Assembly (NCBI RefSeq): GCF_028368855.1
Contig: NZ_JAQNCY010000007.1
Location: 124,001 to 188,000 of the forward strand
Source of the DNA: Leisingera sp. SS27
GTDB lineage: Bacteria; Pseudomonadota; Alphaproteobacteria; Rhodobacterales; Rhodobacteraceae
Direction: 5' to 3'
Length of the DNA stretch: 64,000 nucleotides
Shown here: positions 1 through 8,146 of the stretch, one piece after another
Layout of the letters: each line of letters starts with the position of its first letter
Numbering within the stretch: the first letter of the stretch is position 1
Translations under genes and position numbers: made by a program
Notes under the pieces: model-generated
Databases searched by the model: none
Told to the model about the DNA's origin: nothing
The model's input: only the letters and a program-made list of their open reading frames with translations

Positions 1-914
1 ACCCCGACGATGACTGAGGGCTGCGGCAATCCTTCGGCCCGCGGCCGGGCGGCAAACTGCGGCGCCGGAGATGTTAGGGCTGCGCCGGTCCCCAGCAGAC
101 CGTTTGCCAGCACAGAAACAGGCTGGACCGCGGCCACCGGACGGGCCGGCACCGGCGCCCGGGCGGGCATCAGCCGGACCGTATCCGCCGCCGGAACCTG
201 CGCGCGCTGTGCCGGGACCGCCTTCGCGCTGCCCAGGCCCGCAAGCACCTCCCCGGAACCGTTTCGCACAAAGGCCTGCAAAACATCTGCGGCGGCAGCG
301 CCCTGCGCCTTGGCTGCCGTCTTCATCGCATCACTCAACCGCCCGCCAGCGGCCGCCGCGGGGCAGGCCTCGCCCGCCCCGGCACTGGCGGCCAGCGTCA
401 GCGTGACCCCCGCCTTTGCAGCTTCGACAGACAGATCCGGCAGCGCCGCAGCCTCCCCTGCGGTGCCTGCGCAATTCTCGACCAGCAGCAGCAGATGCGA
501 CAGCCCCGCGGCCGCCAGCGGCTCAAGCCGGTCGGCCAGCGCCAGACCGCGCCCGTCCGCAAGCAGGCCGCCATCCAGCTGCACCGGACCCGCATAGTAC
601 AGCACCAGCCACCCGGCTCCCTGCAGCCCGTCCAGCGCCTCCGCCGCATCCTTGTGCGCTGCATTGCGCAGCAGAACCGGCGCCGCGCCGCTCCAGCTCC
701 GGATCGCCTCGGCTGCATAATACGCATCGGCAAAGGCCCGTGCCGCACCACCGCCGGTGTCTCCGATCGCCAGCCCGCGCCAGTCCTGCGCCGCGGCTGC
801 ACCGCAACCAAGACCAGCAGCCGCAATCAGGGCCAGTGCGGCCCGGCGGGCCAGGGAATAAGGAACAGGCTGCAATACTTTCAACCTAAACGCGGAGATC
901 AATACCGGCTTCAT
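1..914 (-). CDS. Caspase-like (C14-fold) exported protein, probable pseudo-protease, partial
   Basis: The reading frame stays open from ATG 914 to the left edge, so the C-terminus is missing. The N-terminus has a signal-like hydrophobic segment (LALIAAAGLGCGAAAAQ). The next part follows the caspase p20 pattern: a first strand (LAIGDTGGG), a second strand with YYAGPVQLDGG where active caspases have YYAGHG, and a third strand LLLLVENCAG where they have DACR. The Cys is kept but the catalytic His is replaced, so I infer a caspase fold without peptidase activity. After about residue 200 the chain becomes Ala/Pro-rich and low in complexity. It lies 37 bp downstream of the DUF1036 gene on the same strand and may be cotranscribed with it. 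TTG 884 is an alternative start. The fold call is by eye and moderate. Confidence 0.6.
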   Translation of the reverse strand, partial: MKPVLISAFRLKVLQPVPYSLARRAALALIAAAGLGCGAAAAQDWRGLAIGDTGGGAARAFADAYYAAEAIRSWSGAAPVLLRNAAHKDAAEALDGLQGAGWLVLYYAGPVQLDGGLLADGRGLALADRLEPLAAAGLSHLLLLVENCAGTAGEAAALPDLSVEAAKAGVTLTLAASAGAGEACPAAAAGGRLSDAMKTAAKAQGAAAADVLQAFVRNGSGEVLAGLGSAKAVPAQRAQVPAADTVRLMPARAPVPARPVAAVQPVSVLANGLLGTGAALTSPAPQFAARPRAEGLPQPSVIVG

Positions 915-951
915 ACCCTAAAGGGAGAGCGCTTTGGAGCAGAATATCCGC

Positions 952-1362
952 CTATTGCGCCCCTGAGCGAAGGAAAAATGTCCAGCTGTCCGCCTGCTGC
1001 GTGTCCACTTCATGAAACCGCGCGCCGGTGTAGCCCCGGACCAGGCAATCCGACTCGCCGCGGATCTGGAACCGGCCGACATCCACGCACATCGGCGCCG
1101 CGCCCTCCAGCAGCACCCGCCCGAATACGTCTTTCGCAAAGATATAGACATACCGCGACCGCAACTTATGGCTGATAAGATCTGCGCATTGGCTTGGCCC
1201 GACAACCCACCAGCCCAGGGTTTCAAAAACATCCCCCTCAGAGACGCCAAGCGCCAGATTGGCAACATCCAAGGTCTGGTTGCAGACAGTGAACGCTGCC
1301 CTGGCCGGGCGCACGGCGATCAGGCTGACGGCAAGACAGGTAAGCAGGATAAGGCGCATCAT
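952..1362 (-). CDS. DUF1036 exported protein
   Basis: A 136-aa protein with a cleavable signal peptide (LILLTCLAVSLIAVRPARA) followed by a compact domain. It matches the DUF1036 pattern common in alphaproteobacteria: the FTVCNQTLDVANLALG start, GWWVVGPSQC, RYVYIFAKD and CLVRGYTGARF, with spaced Cys residues that could pair in the periplasm. The function of the family is unknown. The gene is divergent from the proton-channel cluster and sits just upstream of the caspase-like gene on the same strand, so the two may form an operon. ATG 1359 is an alternative start right next to ATG 1362. Confidence 0.85.
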   Translation of the reverse strand: MMRLILLTCLAVSLIAVRPARAAFTVCNQTLDVANLALGVSEGDVFETLGWWVVGPSQCADLISHKLRSRYVYIFAKDVFGRVLLEGAAPMCVDVGRFQIRGESDCLVRGYTGARFHEVDTQQADSWTFFLRSGAQ

Positions 1363-1514
1363 TATAGGATTGCTGGAAATTTTCCGTTTCCCCTACAGTA
1401 ATCCCATCCGCGTGGCAGCGAAAGTGAGATAAACGCAACATTTTTTGGCCCGGACCGGAGGCCAGCGGCAGAATCCGCTGGCGCTGCGCGGCAGCATGCC
1501 TAAAAGTGGCCGCC

Positions 1515-2009
1515 ATGGTACGGTATTTCGCGATAGGCGCAGGCCTTGTTTGTCTTTCAGTTGCCGCAGGGGTTGCATTGGTTCTCAGCCACGATGCCGC
1601 CTCCGGACAGCGGCGCCTGGCCTCTCTGGCGCCAGCGGTGCAGCCTGAACCAGCTGTGCGGCGTCACGCCAAGGCCGCGGCCGCTCTGCCCGGCACCCTG
1701 GCCGAACCGGTTTCCGTGCAGGCGGTGCAGCCCGCCGCCAGCGAACCGGCAGCGCCGTCCAGCTGCTGCGCTGCACCTCTGGAGCGGCAGGCCCCCGGCA
1801 CAGTCCCGCAGCGCCGTCACACGGCGGCACCCGCTCTCCGTCCTGCCGTTCAGGACCCGCAGCTTGTGCACAAGCAATCGCAGGCTGCAAAGCCCGGCAC
1901 CATCACCGTGGCCGGGGCTCAGCCGGCAGCGGTTTCCTTGCCGCCGCAGCTCCAGCGCCGGGACGCGCAGTCCGCACTCCCCGGGTTCTTCATAGGGGTC
2001 TTCCGCTGA
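1515..2009 (+). CDS. Hypothetical membrane-anchored Pro/Ala-rich protein
   Basis: I do not recognise a family. The N-terminus carries one strong hydrophobic segment (about residues 5-24, YFAIGAGLVCLSVAAGVALV). The rest is Ala/Pro/Gln-rich and probably unstructured in the periplasm, as in a short anchored linker protein. ATG 1515 is taken as the start; GTG 1506 is possible in the same frame. The gene faces the same way as the proton-channel cluster beginning at 2113. The opposite strand also has an open frame here, but it lacks a sensible N-terminus. Whether this is a real gene is only moderately supported. Confidence 0.45.
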   Translation: MVRYFAIGAGLVCLSVAAGVALVLSHDAASGQRRLASLAPAVQPEPAVRRHAKAAAALPGTLAEPVSVQAVQPAASEPAAPSSCCAAPLERQAPGTVPQRRHTAAPALRPAVQDPQLVHKQSQAAKPGTITVAGAQPAAVSLPPQLQRRDAQSALPGFFIGVFR

Positions 2010-2112
2010 CTCGGCCATAACGGGTTTTTTCCATCGAATTTTCCCGGTTGACCTGTGCTGCGGTTTAGCGCCCATATAGCCGCGATTTGATGATCAGACC
2101 CGTTGAGGAAAA

Positions 2113-2553
2113 ATGCGCTTTTGTTCTGCTCTAAAACCGGGGGCTCTTGCCGCCGCCGCCCTTCTGGCCCAGGCCGCAGCCCTGACCGCCCAGGACACCG
2201 ATCAGTTCCAGCTTGATCTGAACGCCGTCACCGAGACCGAAGCGGGTGACTGCCGCCTGACCTACGTTGCCGCGAACCAGTCCGGCACCGCCTTGGAGCG
2301 CGCGTCCTACCAGATCGCTCTGTTTGACGGCGAGGGCGTGGTCAGCCGGCTGCTGGTCCTGGAATTCGGCGCCCTGGTGGAAGGCAAAACCAAGGTTCTG
2401 CAGTTTGACCTGACAGGCACGCCCTGCGGCGCGATTTCGCGGATTGTCGTCAACGACGCTCCGGCCTGCACCGCCAGCGACGGCAGCGAAAGCCCGCTGT
2501 GCATGTCCAATCTTGCAGCCAGCTCCCGCACACCGATCCAGTTCGGCATCTGA
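2113..2553 (+). CDS. Exported hypothetical protein of the ExbB/ExbD cluster
   Basis: A 146-aa protein with a signal peptide (about residues 1-26) and a mature domain with paired Cys residues (GDCRLTYVAANQ, GTPCGAISRI, APACTAS, PLCMSN). Its strand pattern suggests a small beta-sandwich in the periplasm. GAGGA lies 5 bases before the ATG. It is the first gene of a co-directional run with the ExbB/ExbD/TonB-like genes (58 bp to the next), so it is probably an accessory part of that envelope machine. No known domain can be assigned by eye. Confidence 0.7.
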   Translation: MRFCSALKPGALAAAALLAQAAALTAQDTDQFQLDLNAVTETEAGDCRLTYVAANQSGTALERASYQIALFDGEGVVSRLLVLEFGALVEGKTKVLQFDLTGTPCGAISRIVVNDAPACTASDGSESPLCMSNLAASSRTPIQFGI

Positions 2554-2610
2554 TACCCGCCGCCTTTCGTTTAACGGCGCGCCGCCTGCGGCCAGCCAAG
2601 GAGTGTTTTC

Positions 2611-3264
2611 ATGACCGGTTTCCGGGGCGATTTGTTTGATCCCTTCACGCTGACAGTCTTTGCCGCACTGTTCCTGATGTCCTTCACGGTGCTGTCGGTC
2701 TTTTTCTTCAAGCTGCTCCAGTTTTCCCGCCTGGGCGTGGGCAAACGCAGCATGGCTGAGAAAATCATCGATACCTGGCTGTCCGGCCAGGCCGAAGCTG
2801 CCATGCAGCAGGCCGCCGCGCGCCAATCGGTTCTGTCCAGGGTTCTGCATGCCGTGTTCACCGGCCTGCAGGCCCGCCCCGGCGAAACGGCCTATGCCGA
2901 GGAATTGGGGCGGCAGACCGCCATTGCCGAACTCGCCACCCTGTCGGATCGGATGCGGGCCCTGGAACTAGCCGTGCAGGCGGCGCCCATGCTGGGTCTG
3001 CTGGGAACAGTGATCGGCATGATCGATGCCTTCTCGGTGCTGGCGCAGTCGCAGGCCACCGCGGATCCGGCGGCGCTGGCCGCTGGCATCTGGACCGCGC
3101 TCACCACCACAGCGGCAGGGCTGGCAATCGCCCTGGTGGCCTATTTCCTGGCCAATTGGCTGGACGCCCGGATCGAGCGGGAGCGCAACCTGATCGAGGT
3201 TCTGGTCTCGGCGGCCCTGCATGGCCGGGTCGGCCAGACTGCAAGCGCGCAGGCCCGGACCTGA
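2611..3264 (+). CDS. MotA/TolQ/ExbB-family proton channel protein
   Basis: A 217-aa inner-membrane protein with three hydrophobic segments (about residues 12-34, 125-150 and 168-190). It has the family signature around the second and third helices: APMLGLLGTVIGMIDAF followed by AAGIWTALTTTAAGLAIALVAY. The family forms a pentameric channel that couples proton flow to an energy-transducing partner. AAGGAG precedes the ATG. The stop overlaps the next ATG (TGATG), so it is translationally coupled to the ExbD-like gene. With two ExbD genes and a TonB-like gene downstream it forms a complete but non-standard Ton/Tol-type unit. It cannot be assigned to ExbB or TolQ specifically. Confidence 0.9.
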   Translation: MTGFRGDLFDPFTLTVFAALFLMSFTVLSVFFFKLLQFSRLGVGKRSMAEKIIDTWLSGQAEAAMQQAAARQSVLSRVLHAVFTGLQARPGETAYAEELGRQTAIAELATLSDRMRALELAVQAAPMLGLLGTVIGMIDAFSVLAQSQATADPAALAAGIWTALTTTAAGLAIALVAYFLANWLDARIERERNLIEVLVSAALHGRVGQTASAQART

Positions 3265-3719
3265 TGCAAATCAGCCGGCTTGGCCTCCCCGCGCCCCGGC
3301 AGCGCAGGGCATTTGCCCTCACACCCTTGGCGGACATCATGTTTCAGCTGCTGATCTTCTTCATGCTGTCCTCCAGCCTGACCCCCTATTCGGTTCTGCC
3401 CCTGCACAGCAGCGGCCCGGTGGCGGACCGCCAGCCCGGCCCGGCGCAATCCGCTGCCGCCGAACAGGCCCCGCAGGCCTCCGTCCCCGGCGGCACAGCC
3501 TTGTGGAACCTGGAGGCCGGCAAACTGCGGGTGCAGGGACAGGACTTCCCCCTTGAGGCCCTGCCCGGCCTTGCCCGCAGCTTGCGCGATGACAACCCTG
3601 AGGCAGCCGTTGTGGTCATCGTGAAGCCCTCGGCCCGGGTGCAGGACCTGACCACCGTGCTTGAGCAGCTGCGCACGTCCGGGATTGCGTCGGTCCAGCT
3701 CAGTGCAGGAGCCGGCTGA
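3264..3719 (+). CDS. ExbD/TolR-family protein (first of pair)
   Basis: A 151-aa protein that starts at ATG 3264, overlapping the stop of the ExbB-like gene. It has the ExbD layout: a short basic cytoplasmic N-terminus, then one membrane helix with the family motif (LTPLADIMFQLLIFFML), where the Asp is the expected proton-relay residue. A Pro/Ala-rich linker and a periplasmic alpha/beta domain follow. It should pair with the neighbouring ExbB-like channel. Confidence 0.88.
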   Translation: MQISRLGLPAPRQRRAFALTPLADIMFQLLIFFMLSSSLTPYSVLPLHSSGPVADRQPGPAQSAAAEQAPQASVPGGTALWNLEAGKLRVQGQDFPLEALPGLARSLRDDNPEAAVVVIVKPSARVQDLTTVLEQLRTSGIASVQLSAGAG

Positions 3720-3721
3720 AG

Positions 3722-4126
3722 ATGCTGTCCCGGCGATCCCTGCTGCCGCCGCATAAGGCCTTGCGCACACCCGGCACTTCGCTTGCCATCGTCAATATCG
3801 TGCTGCTGCTGCTGTTCTTTTTCCTGGTCACCGGGTCTCTGGTGCCCGCGCCGGACACACAGGTTCAGCTGCCTGCAACCCGGGAATTGCCGTCCGGGCA
3901 TCTTCCCAGCCCGCTTCTGGAGGTCGGACCGAACGGCAGCTTGCGTCTCGACGGCAGCGCGGTCACGGCCGCCGCCTTGCAGGACACCCTGCCTGCCGGG
4001 CAGGTTCTGCATGTGCTGACCGACAGCACCGCCCCGGCGCTGGACCTGCTGCAACTGCTAGCACAGCCGCCGTTTCCGGATCTGGACATCCGGCTGGTCA
4101 CCCGCCACAGGCAGGCCGGCGCATGA
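3722..4126 (+). CDS. ExbD/TolR-like protein (second of pair), motif altered
   Basis: A 134-aa protein of ExbD shape: basic N-terminus, one membrane helix (about residues 21-41) and a small periplasmic domain. The helix reads SLAIVNIVLLLLFFFLV, so the usual Asp of the TPMIDVVFLLL motif is replaced by Asn. This copy may therefore be structural rather than proton-conducting; that is inference. It starts 3 bp after the first ExbD gene and overlaps the TonB-like gene by 4 bp (ATGA). Confidence 0.8.
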   Translation: MLSRRSLLPPHKALRTPGTSLAIVNIVLLLLFFFLVTGSLVPAPDTQVQLPATRELPSGHLPSPLLEVGPNGSLRLDGSAVTAAALQDTLPAGQVLHVLTDSTAPALDLLQLLAQPPFPDLDIRLVTRHRQAGA

Positions 4127-5349
4127 GCACCCTTCCCTATGGCAGTCCGGCCAGCAGGGGCTGGCTTGCCGCCGCCTGCAGCTCTCTGGCCGTTCATGCG
4201 GCACTGGGCGCGCTTCTCCTTGGCGGCCTGCAGCCTCTCATCGGCCGCTTCACCCCGCAGACCGCGGCCCCGGAGTACCGTGTCACCCTGCAACGGCTGA
4301 ACTCGGACACTCTGGCCGGCCTTTCTCTGCAGGACGGAATGGCCGGCGCAGAGGCCCAGACGGAAAGCGATCCCCTTTCGCCAGAGCTTATGAACTCAGC
4401 GGAAGATTCCTCTGAGCAAACAAGTCCCGCCAGCGATGAAGCCCCCGGAACCCCGGACGTTGCGACGCAGCCGGTTGGGCAATCACCGGACCCGCAGACC
4501 GCCACCGGACCTGCTGTTGCAGCCGAAGCTGTATCGCCCCTTCTGCCAGCAGAAACCGGACCTCTGGTCCCGGAAATCCTTGCCCCGGTGGCACCCAGCG
4601 GCCTTGCGGTGTCAACGGCCTCTGTGAATGGAAGTTTGGCAACACTTCAACCGCTGGCGGCCCTTCCCAGCGGAAGCTCCGGCACTGCGGTTGAACCCGC
4701 TGCGGCCAAGACCCCGCCACCGCCCCGCGCACAGGACCTTGCGGTTAAAGACCTGATTGCCCGGATCCGCGCAAACGGCGGGCCGGACTGCTTGCTGGCC
4801 TTGCCCCGCAGGGACGGCGCCGACAGCACCGGCCTGGAGATGCTTGCCGCCCGCGATGCCGCCTTCGGCCAGTTTTCCGAGGCTGTACTGGGTGAGAACG
4901 ACAGCGCCCTGCGCCAGACGCGGACGCTGCTGGATCCGCGCCAGTGCCCGGCAGCCGAATACATCCGCCGCAACCGCGATTACCCGGCAACCCGGCTGGG
5001 TCTGCGGCTGGACTCTGGCAGAGTGGCCAGCGGCGGGCGTCTCACCGGTGCGCTGCGCGGCACTGCGGGCAAATACGTCGCGCTCCTGCTTGTAGACAAC
5101 AATGGCGTAGTCCAGGACCTTCAGCGGTTTCTGTCGCAGACAGGCAATGTCACCCGTTTCGACGTGCCCGTGACATTGGCTGGCCCGGTCCGGGACACGG
5201 CGCAGATGCTGATTGCAATTGGCAGCACCAGCCCGCTGCAGCAAATCCGCAACCGCGACGGGCGCCTGGCTCAGGATGTTTTCACCGCCCTGACCGGAGA
5301 TTTGGCCGGGTCTGCATCGCTGGCCGTAGCGGCCTTCGAAATCAGATGA
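4123..5349 (+). CDS. TonB-like anchor with DUF4384-like C-terminal domain
   Basis: A 408-aa protein with a TonB-type N-terminus: one membrane anchor at about residues 12-38 with a His in the helix (SSLAVHAALGALLLGGL). A Pro/Ala/Ser-rich spacer of about 180 residues follows. The C-terminus lacks the TonB fold signature (YP..A...G.V.V...). It has a Cys-containing region (GGPDCLLALPRR, LDPRQCPAAEYIRRN), then a segment like DUF4384 (GKYVALLLVDNNGVVQDL ... MLIAIGSTSPL). DUF4384 often accompanies caspase-like proteins, and one lies at the left edge. The gene is coupled to exbB-exbD-exbD by an ATGA overlap. It may push proton energy toward a target other than a TonB-dependent receptor. Confidence 0.7.
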   Translation: MSTLPYGSPASRGWLAAACSSLAVHAALGALLLGGLQPLIGRFTPQTAAPEYRVTLQRLNSDTLAGLSLQDGMAGAEAQTESDPLSPELMNSAEDSSEQTSPASDEAPGTPDVATQPVGQSPDPQTATGPAVAAEAVSPLLPAETGPLVPEILAPVAPSGLAVSTASVNGSLATLQPLAALPSGSSGTAVEPAAAKTPPPPRAQDLAVKDLIARIRANGGPDCLLALPRRDGADSTGLEMLAARDAAFGQFSEAVLGENDSALRQTRTLLDPRQCPAAEYIRRNRDYPATRLGLRLDSGRVASGGRLTGALRGTAGKYVALLLVDNNGVVQDLQRFLSQTGNVTRFDVPVTLAGPVRDTAQMLIAIGSTSPLQQIRNRDGRLAQDVFTALTGDLAGSASLAVAAFEIR

Positions 5350-5586
5350 ACCAAGCCGGATCCAGCGAAAGCTCCAGCTTTTCTGCGGTTGAAGATCTGC
5401 CCGCCCCTTGTGCCCACCGGCGGGCAAGTGATGCCGAGACACTGGAGCGGACTTGCGCCATGGCGCCTTCAGCGTGTTTGATGCTTCGGAATAGAACAGC
5501 CGCGGCTGCACCCTGCTCAGGAGATTGCACATGAACCAGAAACGGCGCTGCCTGCCGCCTCTGCTCCAGCTGTCAAAGGCCATGCC
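5350..5586. other. Intergenic region with one hairpin
   Basis: Non-coding gap between the TonB-like gene and the sugar pair. It holds an 8-bp perfect inverted repeat at 5398-5405 and 5419-5426 (TGCCCGCC/GGCGGGCA, 13-base loop). There is no T-run, so termination is only possible. No gene is supported in the rest. Confidence 0.4.
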
Positions 5587-6267
5587 ATGAAACGCTCTGC
5601 CGTCAACGGCCTGATCCGCGAAGGCGCCGCCTTCCTGCGCGCCTTCCAAATGCATCTGCCGCCCTTTGCCTATTGGACGCCCGCGGAAATGGCGGCGCGG
5701 GACAACGCGATGATCGCCGCCCGCGGCCTGGGCTGGGATGTCACCGACTACGGCCAGGGCCGTTTCGATGAGCTGGGCCTGTTCCTGTTTACCCTGCGCA
5801 ACGGCCGCAAGGAGGACCTGGCCACCGGTTCCGGCATGCTCTACGCCGAAAAGCTGCTGATCAGCCGCAGGGACCAGCTGTCGCCGATGCACCGCCACAT
5901 CCAAAAGGCTGAGGACATCATCAACCGCGGCGGCGCCACCCTGGTGCTGGAGCTGTTCGCCAGCGCCCCCGATGGCAGCATCTGCCGCCACAGCGAAGTG
6001 TCCGTGCCCTGCGACGGGCAGATCCGCACCCTGCCCCCGGGCGGCCGTCTGGCGCTGGCGCCCGGCGAGAGCGTCACCCTGCTGCCCGGCGTCTGGCATG
6101 CCTTCTGGGGCGAAGGCGGCGACGTGCTGATCGGCGAGGTCTCCACCGTCAACGACGACACCACCGACAATGTCTTTGAAATGGACATCGGACGGTTTTC
6201 CCGGATCGAGGAGGACGAGCCGCCGCTGCATCTGCTGGTCTCGGACTACGGGACCTGGCTCAGATGA
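5587..6267 (+). CDS. D-lyxose isomerase-family sugar isomerase
   Basis: A 226-aa cupin-type protein of the D-lyxose ketol-isomerase family. It shows the metal-site motif MHRHIQKAEDIINRGG (His, His and Glu ligands) and the later GVWHAFWGEGGDV His. The usual family reaction converts D-lyxose to D-xylulose and often D-mannose to D-fructose. It is coupled by a 4-bp overlap to a fructokinase, which fits mannose-to-fructose use better than lyxose use; this is inference from context. CAAAGG precedes the ATG. The gene is unrelated in theme to its neighbours. Confidence 0.85.
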   Translation: MKRSAVNGLIREGAAFLRAFQMHLPPFAYWTPAEMAARDNAMIAARGLGWDVTDYGQGRFDELGLFLFTLRNGRKEDLATGSGMLYAEKLLISRRDQLSPMHRHIQKAEDIINRGGATLVLELFASAPDGSICRHSEVSVPCDGQIRTLPPGGRLALAPGESVTLLPGVWHAFWGEGGDVLIGEVSTVNDDTTDNVFEMDIGRFSRIEEDEPPLHLLVSDYGTWLR

Positions 6268-7211
6268 TCCTCTGCTGCGGCGAAGCATTGATCGACATGC
6301 TGCCTGCAACGGCCGCGGATGGCAGTGCCTGCTTCGCCCCCTGCCCCGGCGGCGCGGTGTTCAATACCGCCATCGCGCTTGGCCGCCTCGGCGTACCCTG
6401 CGGCCTGGCCGCCGGCCTGTCGTCGGACATGTTCGGGCAGCGGCTGCTGGAGGCGCTGGAGGCCAGCCATGTCAGCACCGCGGGCTGCGTCATCAGCGCC
6501 CGCCCCTCGACCCTTGCCTTCGTGACGCTGGAGCATGGCGAGGCGCGCTATGCCTTCTATGACGAAAACACCGCAGGGCGGATGCTGGCACCGAAAGATC
6601 TGCCGCAGCCGGGCGCCAGCGTCACCGCGCTGTTCTTCGGCGGCATCTCCCTGGCCTGCGAACCCGCGGCTGAGGCCTTTGAGGCGCTGGCGCTGCAGTC
6701 CCACGCAGAGCGGCTGGTGATGCTCGACCCCAACATCCGCCCCGCGTTCATTACCGGTGAGACCCGCTACCGCCGCCGCCTGGACCGGATGCTTGCGGTC
6801 AGCGACATCGTCAAACTGTCGGAGGACGACCTGGGCTGGCTGTTGCCGGGGGCGGAACCCGCCACGGACAAGCTGGCCCGGATCCAGGCCATGGGGCCGC
6901 CGTTGGTGCTGTTGACCCGCGGCAGCAAGGGCGCCGCGGCGCTGCTGCCCGGCGGGGACATTGTGCAGGTGCCTGCCCGCCCTGCCCCTGCTGCGGCATC
7001 AGGCGCCGGCGACACCGTGGGCGCCGGCGACACCTTCAACGCGGGCTTCCTGGCGGCACTTGCCCCGGACGGGCAAGCCAGCAAGCGGACGGCCCGGAGC
7101 CTGACGCCAAAGGCCGCAGAGGCCGCGCTGCACCATGGTGCAGCGGTTGCCGCCGTCACCGTTTCGCGCAGCGGCGCCAATCCGCCTTGGCAGCATGAGC
7201 TTGACCTTTGA
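6264..7211 (+). CDS. Fructokinase (PfkB-family carbohydrate kinase)
   Basis: A 315-aa kinase with the PfkB signatures: an N-terminal CCGEALIDMLP, a sugar-binding PGGAVFNTAIALGRLG and the C-terminal ATP-site motif DTVGAGDTFNAGFLA, whose Asp is the catalytic base. It should phosphorylate fructose to fructose 6-phosphate, or a related ketose. The start codon overlaps the isomerase stop (ATGA), so the two work as a pair: isomerise, then phosphorylate. No transporter for the sugar is in the window. Confidence 0.88.
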   Translation: MILCCGEALIDMLPATAADGSACFAPCPGGAVFNTAIALGRLGVPCGLAAGLSSDMFGQRLLEALEASHVSTAGCVISARPSTLAFVTLEHGEARYAFYDENTAGRMLAPKDLPQPGASVTALFFGGISLACEPAAEAFEALALQSHAERLVMLDPNIRPAFITGETRYRRRLDRMLAVSDIVKLSEDDLGWLLPGAEPATDKLARIQAMGPPLVLLTRGSKGAAALLPGGDIVQVPARPAPAAASGAGDTVGAGDTFNAGFLAALAPDGQASKRTARSLTPKAAEAALHHGAAVAAVTVSRSGANPPWQHELDL

Positions 7212-7274
7212 CCCTGAGCGGCAACGCTTCTGCCATCACTGGCCTTTCGGCCCGCTGACCAGCACCTGGCTTGA

Positions 7275-8021
7275 CTATGAACGCGGTGCTGCGGCAATCA
7301 AATGCCTCGGCCAGCCGGCAGCAAATGGTTTGAGATCATAGGTGCCGAACCTCTGCAAAACATGCAGCCCTGCTTCTGCGATCATACCGTCCAGTTCTCC
7401 CGCCGTGAAAATTTGCTGCGTATAACTTGAAGCGGCTGTGGTTTCTCCGCTCTGCATGTCTTCGATCCTCCAATGTACAGACAGGGTTCTGCTTTCCTGT
7501 TCGTACTCCGAACGCTCCCAGGCACGCATACTGCGGCCAGACACCTCATCCAAGAAGGTTCTGATGACGGTTTCCGGAGAAGAAGGCGCAAGGAAACTGT
7601 CGTCAACATTGGCAACGTCAATGACAACCTGCCCATCGTCCGCACAATGGGCTGCAAATGCGGAAAGAGCGGAGAGGGCATCGCTTGGTGTCAGGTGCAT
7701 CAGGGAGTTGAACGGACAGACCACAACGTCAAAGCGCTTCCCAAGATCAAAGGCCCTCATGTCCGCCTGCATAAAACGCCCCTCCGGCTGCCTTTTCCGA
7801 GCCAGATCAAGCATCGGCTCCGAGGCATCAATGCCGGTGACATAAGCAGCGGTTTCCGCCAGCACCTGCGAGAGTGTTCCCGACCCGCAAGCAATTTCCA
7901 GAACGTCCAGCGCAGGCGGCAAAAAACTCCGATAAAACTGGAACTCCTCATCCCGGTTGCTATGCAGAACATCATAATATCCGGCACATGCGTCGTAAAA
8001 TTTCACGTTTCCGTCTGGCAT
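7275..8021 (-). CDS. Class I SAM-dependent methyltransferase
   Basis: A 248-aa methyltransferase that starts with MPDGNVKFYDACAGYYD. Motif I is LEIACGSGTLSQVLAE, followed by an acidic residue after the second strand (VTGIDASEPML). Motif IV is FDVVVCPFNSLMHL. The substrate is not evident. ATG 8021 is chosen because GGAGAG stands about 10 bases upstream and the conserved part begins there; the frame is open further upstream (ATG 8063). It converges with the fructokinase gene. Confidence 0.82.
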   Translation of the reverse strand: MPDGNVKFYDACAGYYDVLHSNRDEEFQFYRSFLPPALDVLEIACGSGTLSQVLAETAAYVTGIDASEPMLDLARKRQPEGRFMQADMRAFDLGKRFDVVVCPFNSLMHLTPSDALSALSAFAAHCADDGQVVIDVANVDDSFLAPSSPETVIRTFLDEVSGRSMRAWERSEYEQESRTLSVHWRIEDMQSGETTAASSYTQQIFTAGELDGMIAEAGLHVLQRFGTYDLKPFAAGWPRHLIAAAPRS

Positions 8022-8146
8022 CTGAAACCCGCTCTCCGATTTGACTATCAGTTTAGCGGACATGGTGCTGATGAGCTTATCGCTTTTGGCTATGACAACC
8101 GGGCCAAAGAAGCCTGCAGGCAGGACGCAGACCCGGCGCATTGATC

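Noticed and set aside
4612-6309. 565-codon minus-strand frame opposite the TonB-like and isomerase genes
   Set aside because: Crosses two supported genes and an intergenic gap; no family features.
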